Shown in pieces: positions 41,585 through 51,010 of a DNA stretch of 58,511 bases. Below the pieces are notes generated by a model. That model saw only the letters and a list, made by a program, of their open reading frames with translations, was not told the DNA's origin and made no database searches. How positions within the stretch are numbered: position 1 is the stretch's first letter; every line of letters starts with the position of its first letter. The stretch lies in contig JAIETH010000001.1 in assembly GCA_019745315.1 (NCBI GenBank), positions 257,295-315,805 of the forward strand, written 5' to 3'. The position numbers and the translations under genes are program-made. Origin of the DNA: Patescibacteria group bacterium (GTDB taxonomy: Bacteria; Patescibacteriota; Minisyncoccia; Phycocordibacterales; UBA918).

Positions 41585-43278
41585 GGCATACTTGCAACAA
41601 CGACCCGTCTGAGGAAATGGTCGACTGTTTCATCAGGTCCTGGGTAGAGCTGGTATGCATCTCTCCATGCAATAATATTTTGACCAAGATTATTAAAAAG
41701 TTCGAGCTTAAGTCCAGGTGGCACAACGCCTTCGCTATGAAGCGTTTCTTCTACAGTAAGATCTTTCATCTTGAGCCAATCCGGGTGATTCGTTCCTGAT
41801 TTTCCAAGACCGATAAAACCAAACATTCCTGTAGTACCAAGCCATCGCATCAAAAGATCATTAAGTCCCGTTTCAACAGCAGGTGTCGCAAGAGGATTAA
41901 CTTCCACAGATTCTGCAGGAGTAGGCTGCTGTGGCACCGAAGGAGTAGCTTCTTGTGAAGGAGAAACCGGAGCCTCAGAAACAATAGTACCCGACAACTC
42001 TTCAGTACCACTCGCCGTATCCTCTGGAGTTTGCGATACCTCTTTCCATCCACTTTTCTGCAGCGGAGGTAAGTGGGAGCCCTCAGGGGAATCTTCCTGT
42101 GAATACACACTTCCCGTCGCAACCTGTGACTGCTCTACAGCAGGCTCTACTGTGTCTACCGCCACAGGAGTTTCTAATACATTTGATTCTGCAGGACTAC
42201 TCGGCGCAGGTGTTGTGTTGTTTTCTATAGCAGATTCAGTTACGTTGGGATTAAGCTCTGTATTAAGTGCTGAATCTGAGTCGGCTTTATTCTCTGGATC
42301 TTGCACAGCACCCCCTCCTACTTTTACACGTACTGCATCAGCCATAGCTTCTAAGGTAGTAACTCGTTCACGCAACAAAGTAATATCTTTTGAAGAAGAA
42401 TCGGGACTACTTAAATCTGAGCGGAGATTAAGAAGTTCATCAAGGTACGCACGATACCCCGTTGATGCATCCGAAAGCCATCGAAATGCAGAGCCTTGCG
42501 CAAATTCATTCAAGCTTTCATTGATACTCTCAATGCGCGAGCGTAGACCTACAATATCTTCCTCAGATTCTGTTTGAGAATTTTTTGCATCCACTTCTAT
42601 CTGAGTAACACTTGGTGAAGTAGGTTCTGTTGATTTTTCTTCAGCAATCACTGGCTCTGGTGCAACGACCTCAGAGACTGCTGGAGTTGGAACAGACGCA
42701 TAGCTAGGAACTACAACAGGTTCATCTACAACCTCTTTCACGCGAGGCATCTCTGATACAACAGCACTCTTTTCTGTCTCTTTTTCTACTTCAGCACTCA
42801 TCACCTGTGGAGCATTTTCAAACACAGAAGCTTCGATAACTTTTTTTGGAGCAGGTTCAGGCTTTAATACAATCCTCACATCAGGACCACGTCGTGGTCG
42901 CATCATCGAAGTAGTGTTGACTGTATTTCTTTTCATCGCTGCACTCACCTCTGACTCAAGTACCGGAGTGGCAGCATTTTTCTCGAGCACAGCAGCAACC
43001 TCAGGTTCAAAACGCGGAGTAGTAGGAGCTGTAAGCGATGAATCAAGAAAATGACCAAGTTTTTCTTGCAAACTTTTTAGATTAGAGACCGGAGTCTGTC
43101 CTCGAGCAATATCAAGCAATGTATCCCGAAGCGTATTGTATGCAGCTGATTCTTCTTTTGTAAATTCTCCTGAATGCTTTTTAAGCTCAGCGAGTAGGCG
43201 CGCACGTGATTGTGGCGTTGATACGTCAAAAGCTGCGAGCGTTGATTCGTACGCCCTACTCTCCATTCTGTTAGTCAT
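41578..43278 (-). CDS. Large proline/glutamate/alanine-rich protein, unknown
   Basis: 566 aa. Helical N-terminus (residues 1-85, SRARLLAELKKHSGEFTKEE), a long disordered P/E/S/T/V-rich middle (about 90-240 and 320-480) interrupted by a coiled coil (about 235-320, DIVGLRSRIESINESLNEF and ITLLRERVTTLEAMADAV), and an ordered C-terminal domain (500-560). No known domain. It follows the VirD4-like ATPase gene in the same direction, so it may be part of the same machinery (inference). Confidence 0.75.
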   Translation of the reverse strand: MTNRMESRAYESTLAAFDVSTPQSRARLLAELKKHSGEFTKEESAAYNTLRDTLLDIARGQTPVSNLKSLQEKLGHFLDSSLTAPTTPRFEPEVAAVLEKNAATPVLESEVSAAMKRNTVNTTSMMRPRRGPDVRIVLKPEPAPKKVIEASVFENAPQVMSAEVEKETEKSAVVSEMPRVKEVVDEPVVVPSYASVPTPAVSEVVAPEPVIAEEKSTEPTSPSVTQIEVDAKNSQTESEEDIVGLRSRIESINESLNEFAQGSAFRWLSDASTGYRAYLDELLNLRSDLSSPDSSSKDITLLRERVTTLEAMADAVRVKVGGGAVQDPENKADSDSALNTELNPNVTESAIENNTTPAPSSPAESNVLETPVAVDTVEPAVEQSQVATGSVYSQEDSPEGSHLPPLQKSGWKEVSQTPEDTASGTEELSGTIVSEAPVSPSQEATPSVPQQPTPAESVEVNPLATPAVETGLNDLLMRWLGTTGMFGFIGLGKSGTNHPDWLKMKDLTVEETLHSEGVVPPGLKLELFNNLGQNIIAWRDAYQLYPGPDETVDHFLRRVVVASMPK

Positions 43279-43336
43279 TACTTGAACCATATCAATTACT
43301 ATAGCACTCTCGCTTCCTGAATAGGATATAAACTAT

Positions 43337-46072
43337 CTAGATTTGTTGATACCTTTCAAGAATTTCTTGTTCAATCTCACCGCGCGCTCGTCCATGCGTC
43401 ATCTGGGACTCGCGCATCAGGCGAGACGCCTTTTCCGGATCTGCTGCTGCTGGAGCGAGTGTCCCAATGTCAAATGGTTTTGTTGGTGTGCCATGCGCAA
43501 GGAGGCGCATGTATGCGTGGCGATTAGGAATATACAGCAGGTCATTTTTGGTAAACACAGGAGCAAATTGGTTTTCAAGAAATGCCGCATCTTCTGGACC
43601 CACACGAAACACACCCATTGAACCAACGTTTCCAAATACTGCATCACGAATTTTTTCGTCTATCTGTTGAATATACTGATGCGCAAGCGTGAGTCCGAGC
43701 TTGTATTTACGTGCCTCAGAAAGAATAGAAGCAATCGAGTTTGTCGTTATGTTTTGGAATTCATCAATATGGAGATAAAACGGAGAAAACGCTGTTCCAG
43801 GTGAGTCAGCGCGCGAAAGTGCTGCCATCAAGATTTTTCCTACAATAATCATTCCAATGAGGTTCGCATTAATTTCTCCGAGACGCCCCTTCGCAAGATT
43901 AACCAGCAAGATCTTCTTATTATCCATCACCTCCCTAAAATTAAACGAAGACGCCTGCTGACCAATGATCGGACGCATATAATCGTTTGCAGTAAACACA
44001 TCGAACTTTGAAGTTATGTACGGCACAATATTTTCGAGTGCAGCATCCCCCCCCGCCTTCGTTGCGATTTCACGCCAAAATTGATTGACCACAGGATTTT
44101 TTGAGTGCGAAAGTTTGAGCGCCCTAAATTCTGCATCCACCATGACACGCGATACATCAAGAAGTGTCGAGCCACTCTCTGGATGCTCGAGAACGAGCGC
44201 GGTTGCGTTACGGAAATACTGTTCAAATATTGGACCCATTGATTCTGGATTTCCGCCATACAGCTTTTGGAATATTGAAAAGAGCTCGTTTATGACAAAC
44301 GTTTTCTGCTCCGGATAGCGTGGATCGTACTCCAACATATTGAGTCCGAGCACCCGATCCATGTAGGACGGGTCAAAGTAAATCACATCTTTTTCTCGCT
44401 CGGGCGGAATAGACGCGAGCACATCAAGCACGTCTGAACCATGCGGATCAATCATACACACACCCGAACCGTTCTGGATGTCCTGCACAATCATGTTTTT
44501 CATGAGGGTAGTTTTTCCAGTACCTGTCTGTCCAATGATGTAAAAATGACGCAAGCGATCTTCAGCTGTTATGTATACATCAGTCTCTATATTGCGGTAT
44601 ATATTTTTACCAAGCAGCGTTCCTTCTCGTGGAAGATCAATAGGAGCTGGAGCTGATATTGCTTGTGTTTGTTTAAACTGTGGAGACAGGGTCGCACTTC
44701 CTTGTGGAATATGCACCAGCGTTGCGAGTTCTTTTTCTGAAAGAGGAAGAGCGTATTTATCAGTAAATTCACGGAATGAGAATTGGTGAAGCTCTTTTGA
44801 ATTCGCACCCCCCTTCATCTTTTCAAATACAATGCGGTTGCCCTTTGTGTTTTCAAATTGATTAAATGCTGCCTCGATATCCTCAAGTATTGCGTGAGCG
44901 CGAGCATCATCAAGTGCTGAGACTGCGATACGAATAACTACCTCATGTATTGGTCGCTCTATTTTAGCGCGGAACAGCTCGAGGGCTTCGGTTGGAATTT
45001 CAGGTGCCGGTCGATCTTCGGTTTTTTGCTTCGGGGTAAAAAATTCATCTTTCGTAAAATGATACAACTCACCCCACACCGACGCCGTGCTTATAGCCTT
45101 ATCAATCTTCATACCACCTGTCACTTTTTTAATAATACCTTCGTAGGTGTTCTGATGGTTGCCAGCACGAGGTCGCACAAGAAACTGAAGCGCAGCCCCT
45201 CCTCCTTCTCGTTCGATTTTTGAAAATGCATTAAGAAGCACACGGAGTGGATCATGCTCAAACGAATCATAGGTACGAATCGGATAGATCGGATACCGTT
45301 TGGTCTGCGCGCACGCCACATACGAAACACCTCCTTCTACAAAAATATTGTAGTCATTCTTTTCTTCAGTAATAAGCGCGTGTGGAAAAAGTGAAAGAAT
45401 TTGTTTTTCAAAGAGGTCAGTATATACGCTTGGAATTGCAATATAGAAAACGATCTCGTCACTCTTGTCTGACACTGCAATCTCAAGAGAATAATGAAGC
45501 GGTGATCGCCGCTCCTTACCCATACTGCTGAGACCTGCAAATAACTGCTCCATTGCAGAAATGGCTTTTGCAAACTGTACATCTCGCTCTTCATCTCGCG
45601 CAACCTCAGGCAACGCAACACTAAACAAGGTCATATGGAAAACATCCCATGTCGGAGCACCTTCTTTATATTCAGCTACTTTCTTTCCTGCTTTTATATG
45701 CGCAATAAGTGCATCATGCGCAGCATCAAATACAAACACATCGGACACCTTATCGAGTATGGAAAGAACATTTTTAATACCGTACTCTTCAGCAATATGC
45801 AGAACCTCTTCTACTTTATTTTTCGCACTCTCAAGCTCTTTGGCAAAACCAACGCGAAGCGCTGGAGAGATTTGGCGACTTGGTGGCAATATAACCTCAG
45901 GAGCGCCCGTAGCATACTGACGCAACTCTTCATGGGCAATTTTTTTATATTCAGGGGCAGTGTCGCTTCCTGCTGAAACTATTTCGCGCTCACGGAGCGC
46001 TATGCGTTCGCGCAAATACGCAATCTCTTCCTCGGGAGTCTTAAATGGTGCTTTGGTAAAAAATTCGCTCAT
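43337..46072 (-). CDS. VirD4/TraG-like (HerA-FtsK superfamily) coupling ATPase
   Basis: 911 aa. The C-terminal half is a type IV secretion-type DNA-pumping ATPase: Walker A FYIIGQTGTGKTTLMKNM, VCMIDPHGSDVLDVL, Walker B YLHIDEFQNITTNSIASIL, then the sensor region ARKYKLGLTLAHQYIQQID. The first 480 residues are a large alpha/beta region of the kind found in parcubacterial homologues. Chromosomal and not inside the mobile element. CPR bacteria carry such ATPases with type IV pilus or DNA-uptake functions; which one applies here is not shown. Confidence 0.85.
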   Translation of the reverse strand: MSEFFTKAPFKTPEEEIAYLRERIALREREIVSAGSDTAPEYKKIAHEELRQYATGAPEVILPPSRQISPALRVGFAKELESAKNKVEEVLHIAEEYGIKNVLSILDKVSDVFVFDAAHDALIAHIKAGKKVAEYKEGAPTWDVFHMTLFSVALPEVARDEERDVQFAKAISAMEQLFAGLSSMGKERRSPLHYSLEIAVSDKSDEIVFYIAIPSVYTDLFEKQILSLFPHALITEEKNDYNIFVEGGVSYVACAQTKRYPIYPIRTYDSFEHDPLRVLLNAFSKIEREGGGAALQFLVRPRAGNHQNTYEGIIKKVTGGMKIDKAISTASVWGELYHFTKDEFFTPKQKTEDRPAPEIPTEALELFRAKIERPIHEVVIRIAVSALDDARAHAILEDIEAAFNQFENTKGNRIVFEKMKGGANSKELHQFSFREFTDKYALPLSEKELATLVHIPQGSATLSPQFKQTQAISAPAPIDLPREGTLLGKNIYRNIETDVYITAEDRLRHFYIIGQTGTGKTTLMKNMIVQDIQNGSGVCMIDPHGSDVLDVLASIPPEREKDVIYFDPSYMDRVLGLNMLEYDPRYPEQKTFVINELFSIFQKLYGGNPESMGPIFEQYFRNATALVLEHPESGSTLLDVSRVMVDAEFRALKLSHSKNPVVNQFWREIATKAGGDAALENIVPYITSKFDVFTANDYMRPIIGQQASSFNFREVMDNKKILLVNLAKGRLGEINANLIGMIIVGKILMAALSRADSPGTAFSPFYLHIDEFQNITTNSIASILSEARKYKLGLTLAHQYIQQIDEKIRDAVFGNVGSMGVFRVGPEDAAFLENQFAPVFTKNDLLYIPNRHAYMRLLAHGTPTKPFDIGTLAPAAADPEKASRLMRESQMTHGRARGEIEQEILERYQQI

Positions 46073-46132
46073 AGGTCATGAGTATCGTACCGCGCTCCTA
46101 CTTCTTACTCTAGTAAATCCGTCCACAGGACA

Positions 46133-47209
46133 CTACCGCTTTGAAACAATACTTCTTTTATAGGTGTCGAGATGCTCAAGTGCAATACCGGTCCCCTTTG
46201 CAACACAATAGAGTGCATTATCCGCAAGCGCCGCCTTGACCCCTGTACGTCTTCGCACCAATTCAGGGAAATTACGGAGCTGCGATGTACCACCCGTCAT
46301 GATAATACCGTGGTCGATTATATCTGACGCTAGCTCTGGCGGAGTTTCTTGAAACACATCTTTAATAGCGCGAATCATGTCACGCAACTCACGAGACATA
46401 GCTCTCACGATTTCATTTGTTTTAATTTCAACAGTGCGAGGAAGTCCGGTAAGCAGATCGCGACCCTTCACTTGCATAGAAAGCTCTTCTTCCAAAGGAA
46501 GAGCCGAACCTATATTTATTTTCACCTCCTCCGCAGTCTTCTCTCCAATAGAAAGATTGGCGGTCTTTTTTATGTAATCAATAATTGCGTAATCAATGTG
46601 ATTTCCTGCACACTTCACTGAGTTGGCAGCAACAATACCTCCGAGAGAAATAACAGCTACGTCAATCGTTCCTCCTCCGACATCAACAATCATATGCCCC
46701 TTCGCTTCATAAATAGGAATACCAGCACCAATCGCTGCAAGAATTGGCTCTTTCACTACATAGGCATTTCGCGCACCCACGTTCATAGCAGCTTCCACCA
46801 CTGCGCGTTTTTCTGTTGAAGAAACACCTGCCGGCACAGAGATCATTACATCTGGCTTAAAAAGATTGTATTTGCCGAGGGTTTTCTTGAGAAAATACCT
46901 GAGCATCGCTTCTGTTACTTGGTAGTCAGCAATTACGCCATCCTTCATAGGACGGTATGCAGTAATGTTATCCGGTGTGCGCCCCACCATTTCCTTTGCC
47001 TCAGCACCCACCGCAAGAATTCGTTTATCGTCTGAAATAGCGACCACCGACGGCTCATTGAGGACAATTCCTCGTCCGGGCACAAACACCAGTACATTCG
47101 TAGTACCAAGATCAATACCGACCTTTGGAGAGAGGTTTAACATACGACCACCATAGTACCTCGTTTTGTTGAGAGACGCACGAAGCGATGCTTGCATTTT
47201 TTCGGTCAC
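46133..47209 (-). CDS. mreB: MreB-like actin homologue (second of two)
   Basis: 358 aa. KVGIDLGTTNVLVFVPGRGIVLNEPSVVA, IGAGIPIYEAKGHMIVDVGGGTIDVAVISL and HGIIMTGGTSQLRNFPEL show intact nucleotide-binding motifs. Differs from the first copy by a 25-residue N-terminal extension (KMQASLRASLNKTRYYGG) and an acidic middle. It overlaps murA upstream by 4 nt and is not linked to mreC. Two MreB paralogues imply divided roles. Confidence 0.92.
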   Translation of the reverse strand: MTEKMQASLRASLNKTRYYGGRMLNLSPKVGIDLGTTNVLVFVPGRGIVLNEPSVVAISDDKRILAVGAEAKEMVGRTPDNITAYRPMKDGVIADYQVTEAMLRYFLKKTLGKYNLFKPDVMISVPAGVSSTEKRAVVEAAMNVGARNAYVVKEPILAAIGAGIPIYEAKGHMIVDVGGGTIDVAVISLGGIVAANSVKCAGNHIDYAIIDYIKKTANLSIGEKTAEEVKINIGSALPLEEELSMQVKGRDLLTGLPRTVEIKTNEIVRAMSRELRDMIRAIKDVFQETPPELASDIIDHGIIMTGGTSQLRNFPELVRRRTGVKAALADNALYCVAKGTGIALEHLDTYKRSIVSKR

Positions 47210-48486
47210 ACTTCAATACGTTCAACACGAGCTCCTAATGCACCCAGCTTTTCCTCGACCCGCTCGTACCCTCGATCAATATGATACGCATTATGTACGA
47301 TAGATTCTCCTTCAGCAGTAATCGCCGCTAGTACGTACGCGAGACCTGCACGAATATCAGGACCCTCAAGTTCTTTTCCATAGAGTTTTCGCGGCCCTTT
47401 CACAATCACACGATGATTACCTACTTGTGTGATGTCAGCACCCATACGCATCAAATCTTGTACGTAGTTGAGACGTCCCTCAAAAATTGTTTCAAAAACA
47501 ACACCTTCCCCCTCAGCCTGAGTCAGGAGAACTGTCATAGGAGCCTGAAGATCTGTCGCAAACCCCGGGTACTCATGCGTACGAATATTTACTGACGACA
47601 ACACACCTTTAGGCGGAGTCACAACGAGACGATGCGCTTCTTCTTCAATGGTTACTCCAGCACTTCTTAAAATCTCTATCGGCGCCTCCAAGTGACGTGG
47701 CTCACAGCAATCAACAACAACTGAAGTGCCGCACAAAGCGCCTAAAACCAAGTACGTTCCTGCCTCAATTCGATCTGGAATGATTGCAATCGGGTTCTGT
47801 GGAGCAGAAAGTTGTGCCACCCCTTCAATGGTGATAACTGAAGTTCCAATGCCTGATATTTTTGCTCCACATGCATTAAGCATCTCTGCCAAAAAGACAA
47901 CTTCTGGTTCAAGAGCCGCATTACGCAGTGTGGTCGTACCGTCTGCAATAGTCGCCGCCATCATCAATGTTTCTGTTGCTCCAACGCTAATGAAGGGAAA
48001 GAAAATATCGGCTCCCTTCAAACGTCCCTTGGTGCTCATATGATAGAGCATATCTTTTTCAACAATGTGTGCCCCCATTTTTTCAAATCCTTTGATAAAG
48101 AGATCAATAGGGCGAACACCAATAACGTCTCCACCCGGATGAGGCATAACGACAGAGCCATATGACGCAAGAAGTGGACCACTTAAAAACACTGATGCAC
48201 GAAGTCGCTTTGCAATATCTGCTTTCAAAAGTGAGCTATCGGTATTTGCTCGATTAATCCGCAACGACGAACCATCTCGCACAACAGACGCACCAATTCC
48301 CACAAGAAGCTCGCTCATACGTGATACGTCTTCAATACCGGGAACGTTGAGGAGTGTAAGCTCTCCTTCAATCATGACTGACGCAGCAAGCGCCGGCAAC
48401 ACTGCATTTTTTGCACCAGAAACTTCAATAATTCCATTAAGAGATCGTGTGCCACCGAGACCAGAAACTTTAAATGATGTTGCCAT
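47206..48486 (-). CDS. murA: UDP-N-acetylglucosamine 1-carboxyvinyltransferase with Asp at the active-site Cys position
   Basis: 426 aa. Start at MATSFKV (48486), just before VSGLGGTRSLNGIIEVSGAKNAVLPALAA, the substrate-binding N-terminus with the essential Lys of SGAKNA. The catalytic loop reads PHPGGDVIGVRPIDLF, where most enzymes have PGGCxIGxRP. Asp at this place keeps activity but removes the fosfomycin target, as in Mycobacterium and Chlamydia. TDLQAPMTVLLTQAEG and IRAGLAYVLAA complete the family. First committed step of peptidoglycan synthesis. Confidence 0.94.
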   Translation of the reverse strand: MATSFKVSGLGGTRSLNGIIEVSGAKNAVLPALAASVMIEGELTLLNVPGIEDVSRMSELLVGIGASVVRDGSSLRINRANTDSSLLKADIAKRLRASVFLSGPLLASYGSVVMPHPGGDVIGVRPIDLFIKGFEKMGAHIVEKDMLYHMSTKGRLKGADIFFPFISVGATETLMMAATIADGTTTLRNAALEPEVVFLAEMLNACGAKISGIGTSVITIEGVAQLSAPQNPIAIIPDRIEAGTYLVLGALCGTSVVVDCCEPRHLEAPIEILRSAGVTIEEEAHRLVVTPPKGVLSSVNIRTHEYPGFATDLQAPMTVLLTQAEGEGVVFETIFEGRLNYVQDLMRMGADITQVGNHRVIVKGPRKLYGKELEGPDIRAGLAYVLAAITAEGESIVHNAYHIDRGYERVEEKLGALGARVERIEV

Positions 48487-48564
48487 AACGTTCTCTAGTG
48501 TAACAGAAAGTGTTCTCGACGCCATACACAGCTCAAGAAAGCTGCTATCTGATACACTACGCAC

Positions 48565-50457
48565 ATGTTTATTATTGAAGTCATACCTCTCGGGAAGACC
48601 AGCACACAATCTCTTTCTTACTTTTCTCATAAAACCTATGAGCGAGGGGCGCTCATCCAAGCTCCTGTGCGAGGTAAAACAGTATCTGCGATAGTTATAG
48701 GAGTAACTGATGCGTTCACCATGAAAGCAGCACTACGCGCCGCCACTTTCTCTCTTCGCAAACTTCCCGAACAAACTGGAGAATCAGGTATCTCGCGAAC
48801 ACTCTTTGAAACTGCAGAGCGTGGAGCACGATTCCACGGAACAAGTATTAATGCAGTCCTCTACGCCCTCCTCCCTCGCGAAGTACGTGAAGGCACACTC
48901 CCTTTTTTAAAGTATGCAGAACATAATGATTCGATACCAGCACACGATAGTAAGCCTCGTATTTTTGTAGCCCCCTTTGAAGATCGGAAAGTGGAATACG
49001 GACGCATGGTGCGCGGATCATTCGCAGCACAACGTTCTATTATTTTTGTAGTACCGACGCTCGAATACATTAGTCAATTTGAAGATGTTTTAAAAAAAGG
49101 AATCGAGAATCATACCGTTTCTCTTCATGGAAACCTTTCTCCTTCAGCACTAAAAAAGCAGTACCAGATACTCCAGGAAGAAACCCATCCTCTCCTCATT
49201 ATAACGACACCAGGACACGCCTTCACCGAACGCTCTGACGTAGGAACTATTGTAGTTGAACACGAACGATCGGGTGCATATGTTGGCAAAACACGCCCCT
49301 ACCTTGATTATCGATTCATGCTTACAGAGTACGCACGCCTTCGCGGCACCACCATTCTGCTCGCTGATACCGTCGTGCGTTCTGAAGAAATTTTTATGCT
49401 TGAAACCGAGAAAGCGACTCCATTTTATGAACAACCAAAACGACTCGAGTTGCCTGGTACGCTTTCAGTACTCTCTCTCGATACTGAAGAAACACTTGAA
49501 AAAGCAGTATTTACACTCCTTACAAAAAAACTAGAACACGCGCTTGATGAGGCAATGAAACAAAAAAAGCGAGTCTTTTTGTATTGTGCACGACGCGGAC
49601 TTGCGCCCCTTGTTGCATGTATTGATTGCGGCATGATATTGCGTGACCCAGAATCAGGCGCGCCCCTCGCACTCCTTCGAACCATGAAAAGCGGCATTGA
49701 AGAACGGTGGCTCGTAAGCTCAGTCTCTGGATATCGAACTCGTGCAAGCGATCTCTGTCCACACTGTGGAAGCTGGAGACTTCGTGAGCGCGGCATCGGT
49801 ATCCAACATGTGTATGATGAGCTTATAAAGCGTTATGAGAAAGACAGTGTGATTCTTTTTGATCATCAAACAGCACAAACTCCTAAAAAAGCAGCAACGC
49901 TCAAAAACGCCTTCTACTCGAAAAAAGGCTCTATTCTCCTTGGAACAACCCTTGCACTCCCCTATCTTTCAAAGCCCGTTGATATGAGCGCTGTTGTGAG
50001 CATGGACTCCTTGCGAGCGATTCCTTCATGGCGACAACAAGAGGAAATGTTTGCTCTTTTGATGTCACTTCGAGAAAAAACACACGGCACTGTCTACCTA
50101 CAAACCCGAACCGATGATGACGTCACTGAGTTTGCAAAAAAAGGAGCTTTGGACACTTTCTATACACAAGAATTAACAACGCGGAAAGATTTTTTCTACC
50201 CTCCCTACGCTGTCTTTATACATCTCTCATGGAAGGAGGTATCCACCGCACATTCGTCAACAAAACAAACACTGGCCGAGCTATTTGCGCAGTATCACAT
50301 TTCACTTTATAGTGCCTTGCATAGCGAAGAAAGCGTCCTTCAATGCGGCCTTCTCCGTGTACCATATGACTCATGGCCACACGAAGACATACTCGCAAAA
50401 CTTAAAACACTTCCGCCATCTATACGTATCATGATAAATCCTGATAAAATCGTATAA
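48565..50457 (+). CDS. priA: PriA-like primosomal protein, ATPase motifs degenerate
   Basis: 630 aa. Overall PriA order is kept: an N-terminal DNA-binding domain (MFIIEVIPLGKT...GALIQAPVRGKTV), a helicase-like core and a C-terminal DxxxxPPY-type segment (DFFYPPYAVFIHLS). The Walker A position holds IFVAPFEDRKVEYG with no GxGKT. The DEEH box is replaced by VVEHERS, and only CIDC and CPHC remain of the eight zinc cysteines. So it should not be an active helicase. A TACACT -10 (48553-48558) sits 6 bp before the ATG, divergent from murA. Confidence 0.82.
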   Translation: MFIIEVIPLGKTSTQSLSYFSHKTYERGALIQAPVRGKTVSAIVIGVTDAFTMKAALRAATFSLRKLPEQTGESGISRTLFETAERGARFHGTSINAVLYALLPREVREGTLPFLKYAEHNDSIPAHDSKPRIFVAPFEDRKVEYGRMVRGSFAAQRSIIFVVPTLEYISQFEDVLKKGIENHTVSLHGNLSPSALKKQYQILQEETHPLLIITTPGHAFTERSDVGTIVVEHERSGAYVGKTRPYLDYRFMLTEYARLRGTTILLADTVVRSEEIFMLETEKATPFYEQPKRLELPGTLSVLSLDTEETLEKAVFTLLTKKLEHALDEAMKQKKRVFLYCARRGLAPLVACIDCGMILRDPESGAPLALLRTMKSGIEERWLVSSVSGYRTRASDLCPHCGSWRLRERGIGIQHVYDELIKRYEKDSVILFDHQTAQTPKKAATLKNAFYSKKGSILLGTTLALPYLSKPVDMSAVVSMDSLRAIPSWRQQEEMFALLMSLREKTHGTVYLQTRTDDDVTEFAKKGALDTFYTQELTTRKDFFYPPYAVFIHLSWKEVSTAHSSTKQTLAELFAQYHISLYSALHSEESVLQCGLLRVPYDSWPHEDILAKLKTLPPSIRIMINPDKIV

Positions 50458-50467
50458 TTACCACTAT

Positions 50468-51007
50468 ATGTCCAAGCTTGTATCAACCGAACATCCCGCG
50501 CTCCACGCAACATGTGAGCCTGTTCCTGTTTCCGAGATCACGTCTCCAAAAATAAAAAAAGTTCTTAAGGACATGCGAGCGGCACTCCATGCATACAATG
50601 TTGATGGCTTTGCAGGAGTAGCCATCGCTGCTCCTCAAATTGGGGTACCGCTCCGTATTTTTCTTGTCGAAGATATGAGTCCGGATCGAAAAGATGGTGC
50701 CATAATTCCGTCTCTCGTTGCCATAAACCCAGAAATAGTCAAAGTCTCAAAACGAAAAAAGGTTGTTGGCGAAGGATGTCTTTCTGTTCCGAATGCATAT
50801 GGTGCAGTCAACCGAAGTCTTCAGGCAACTATTCGCGCATATGATGAAAATGGCGTGCGCTATGAACGAGGAGGAAGTGGACTTCTTGCACAAATTTTTC
50901 AACACGAAGTCGATCATCTTGATGGCATTCTTTTTATTGATCGAGCTGAAGAAGTGTGGGACAAAGTAGACGAAATTGAAAAAACCGCCACAGAAGAAAA
51001 AAAATAA
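50468..51007 (+). CDS. def: Peptide deformylase
   Basis: 179 aa. All three motifs are present: GFAGVAIAAPQIG (GxGxAAxQ variant), GEGCLSVPNAYG (EGCLS with the metal Cys) and FQHEVDHLDGILF (HExxD H). Removes the formyl group from nascent proteins. Directly upstream of fmt, the enzyme that adds it. Confidence 0.95.
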   Translation: MSKLVSTEHPALHATCEPVPVSEITSPKIKKVLKDMRAALHAYNVDGFAGVAIAAPQIGVPLRIFLVEDMSPDRKDGAIIPSLVAINPEIVKVSKRKKVVGEGCLSVPNAYGAVNRSLQATIRAYDENGVRYERGGSGLLAQIFQHEVDHLDGILFIDRAEEVWDKVDEIEKTATEEKK

Positions 51008-51010
51008 TAT

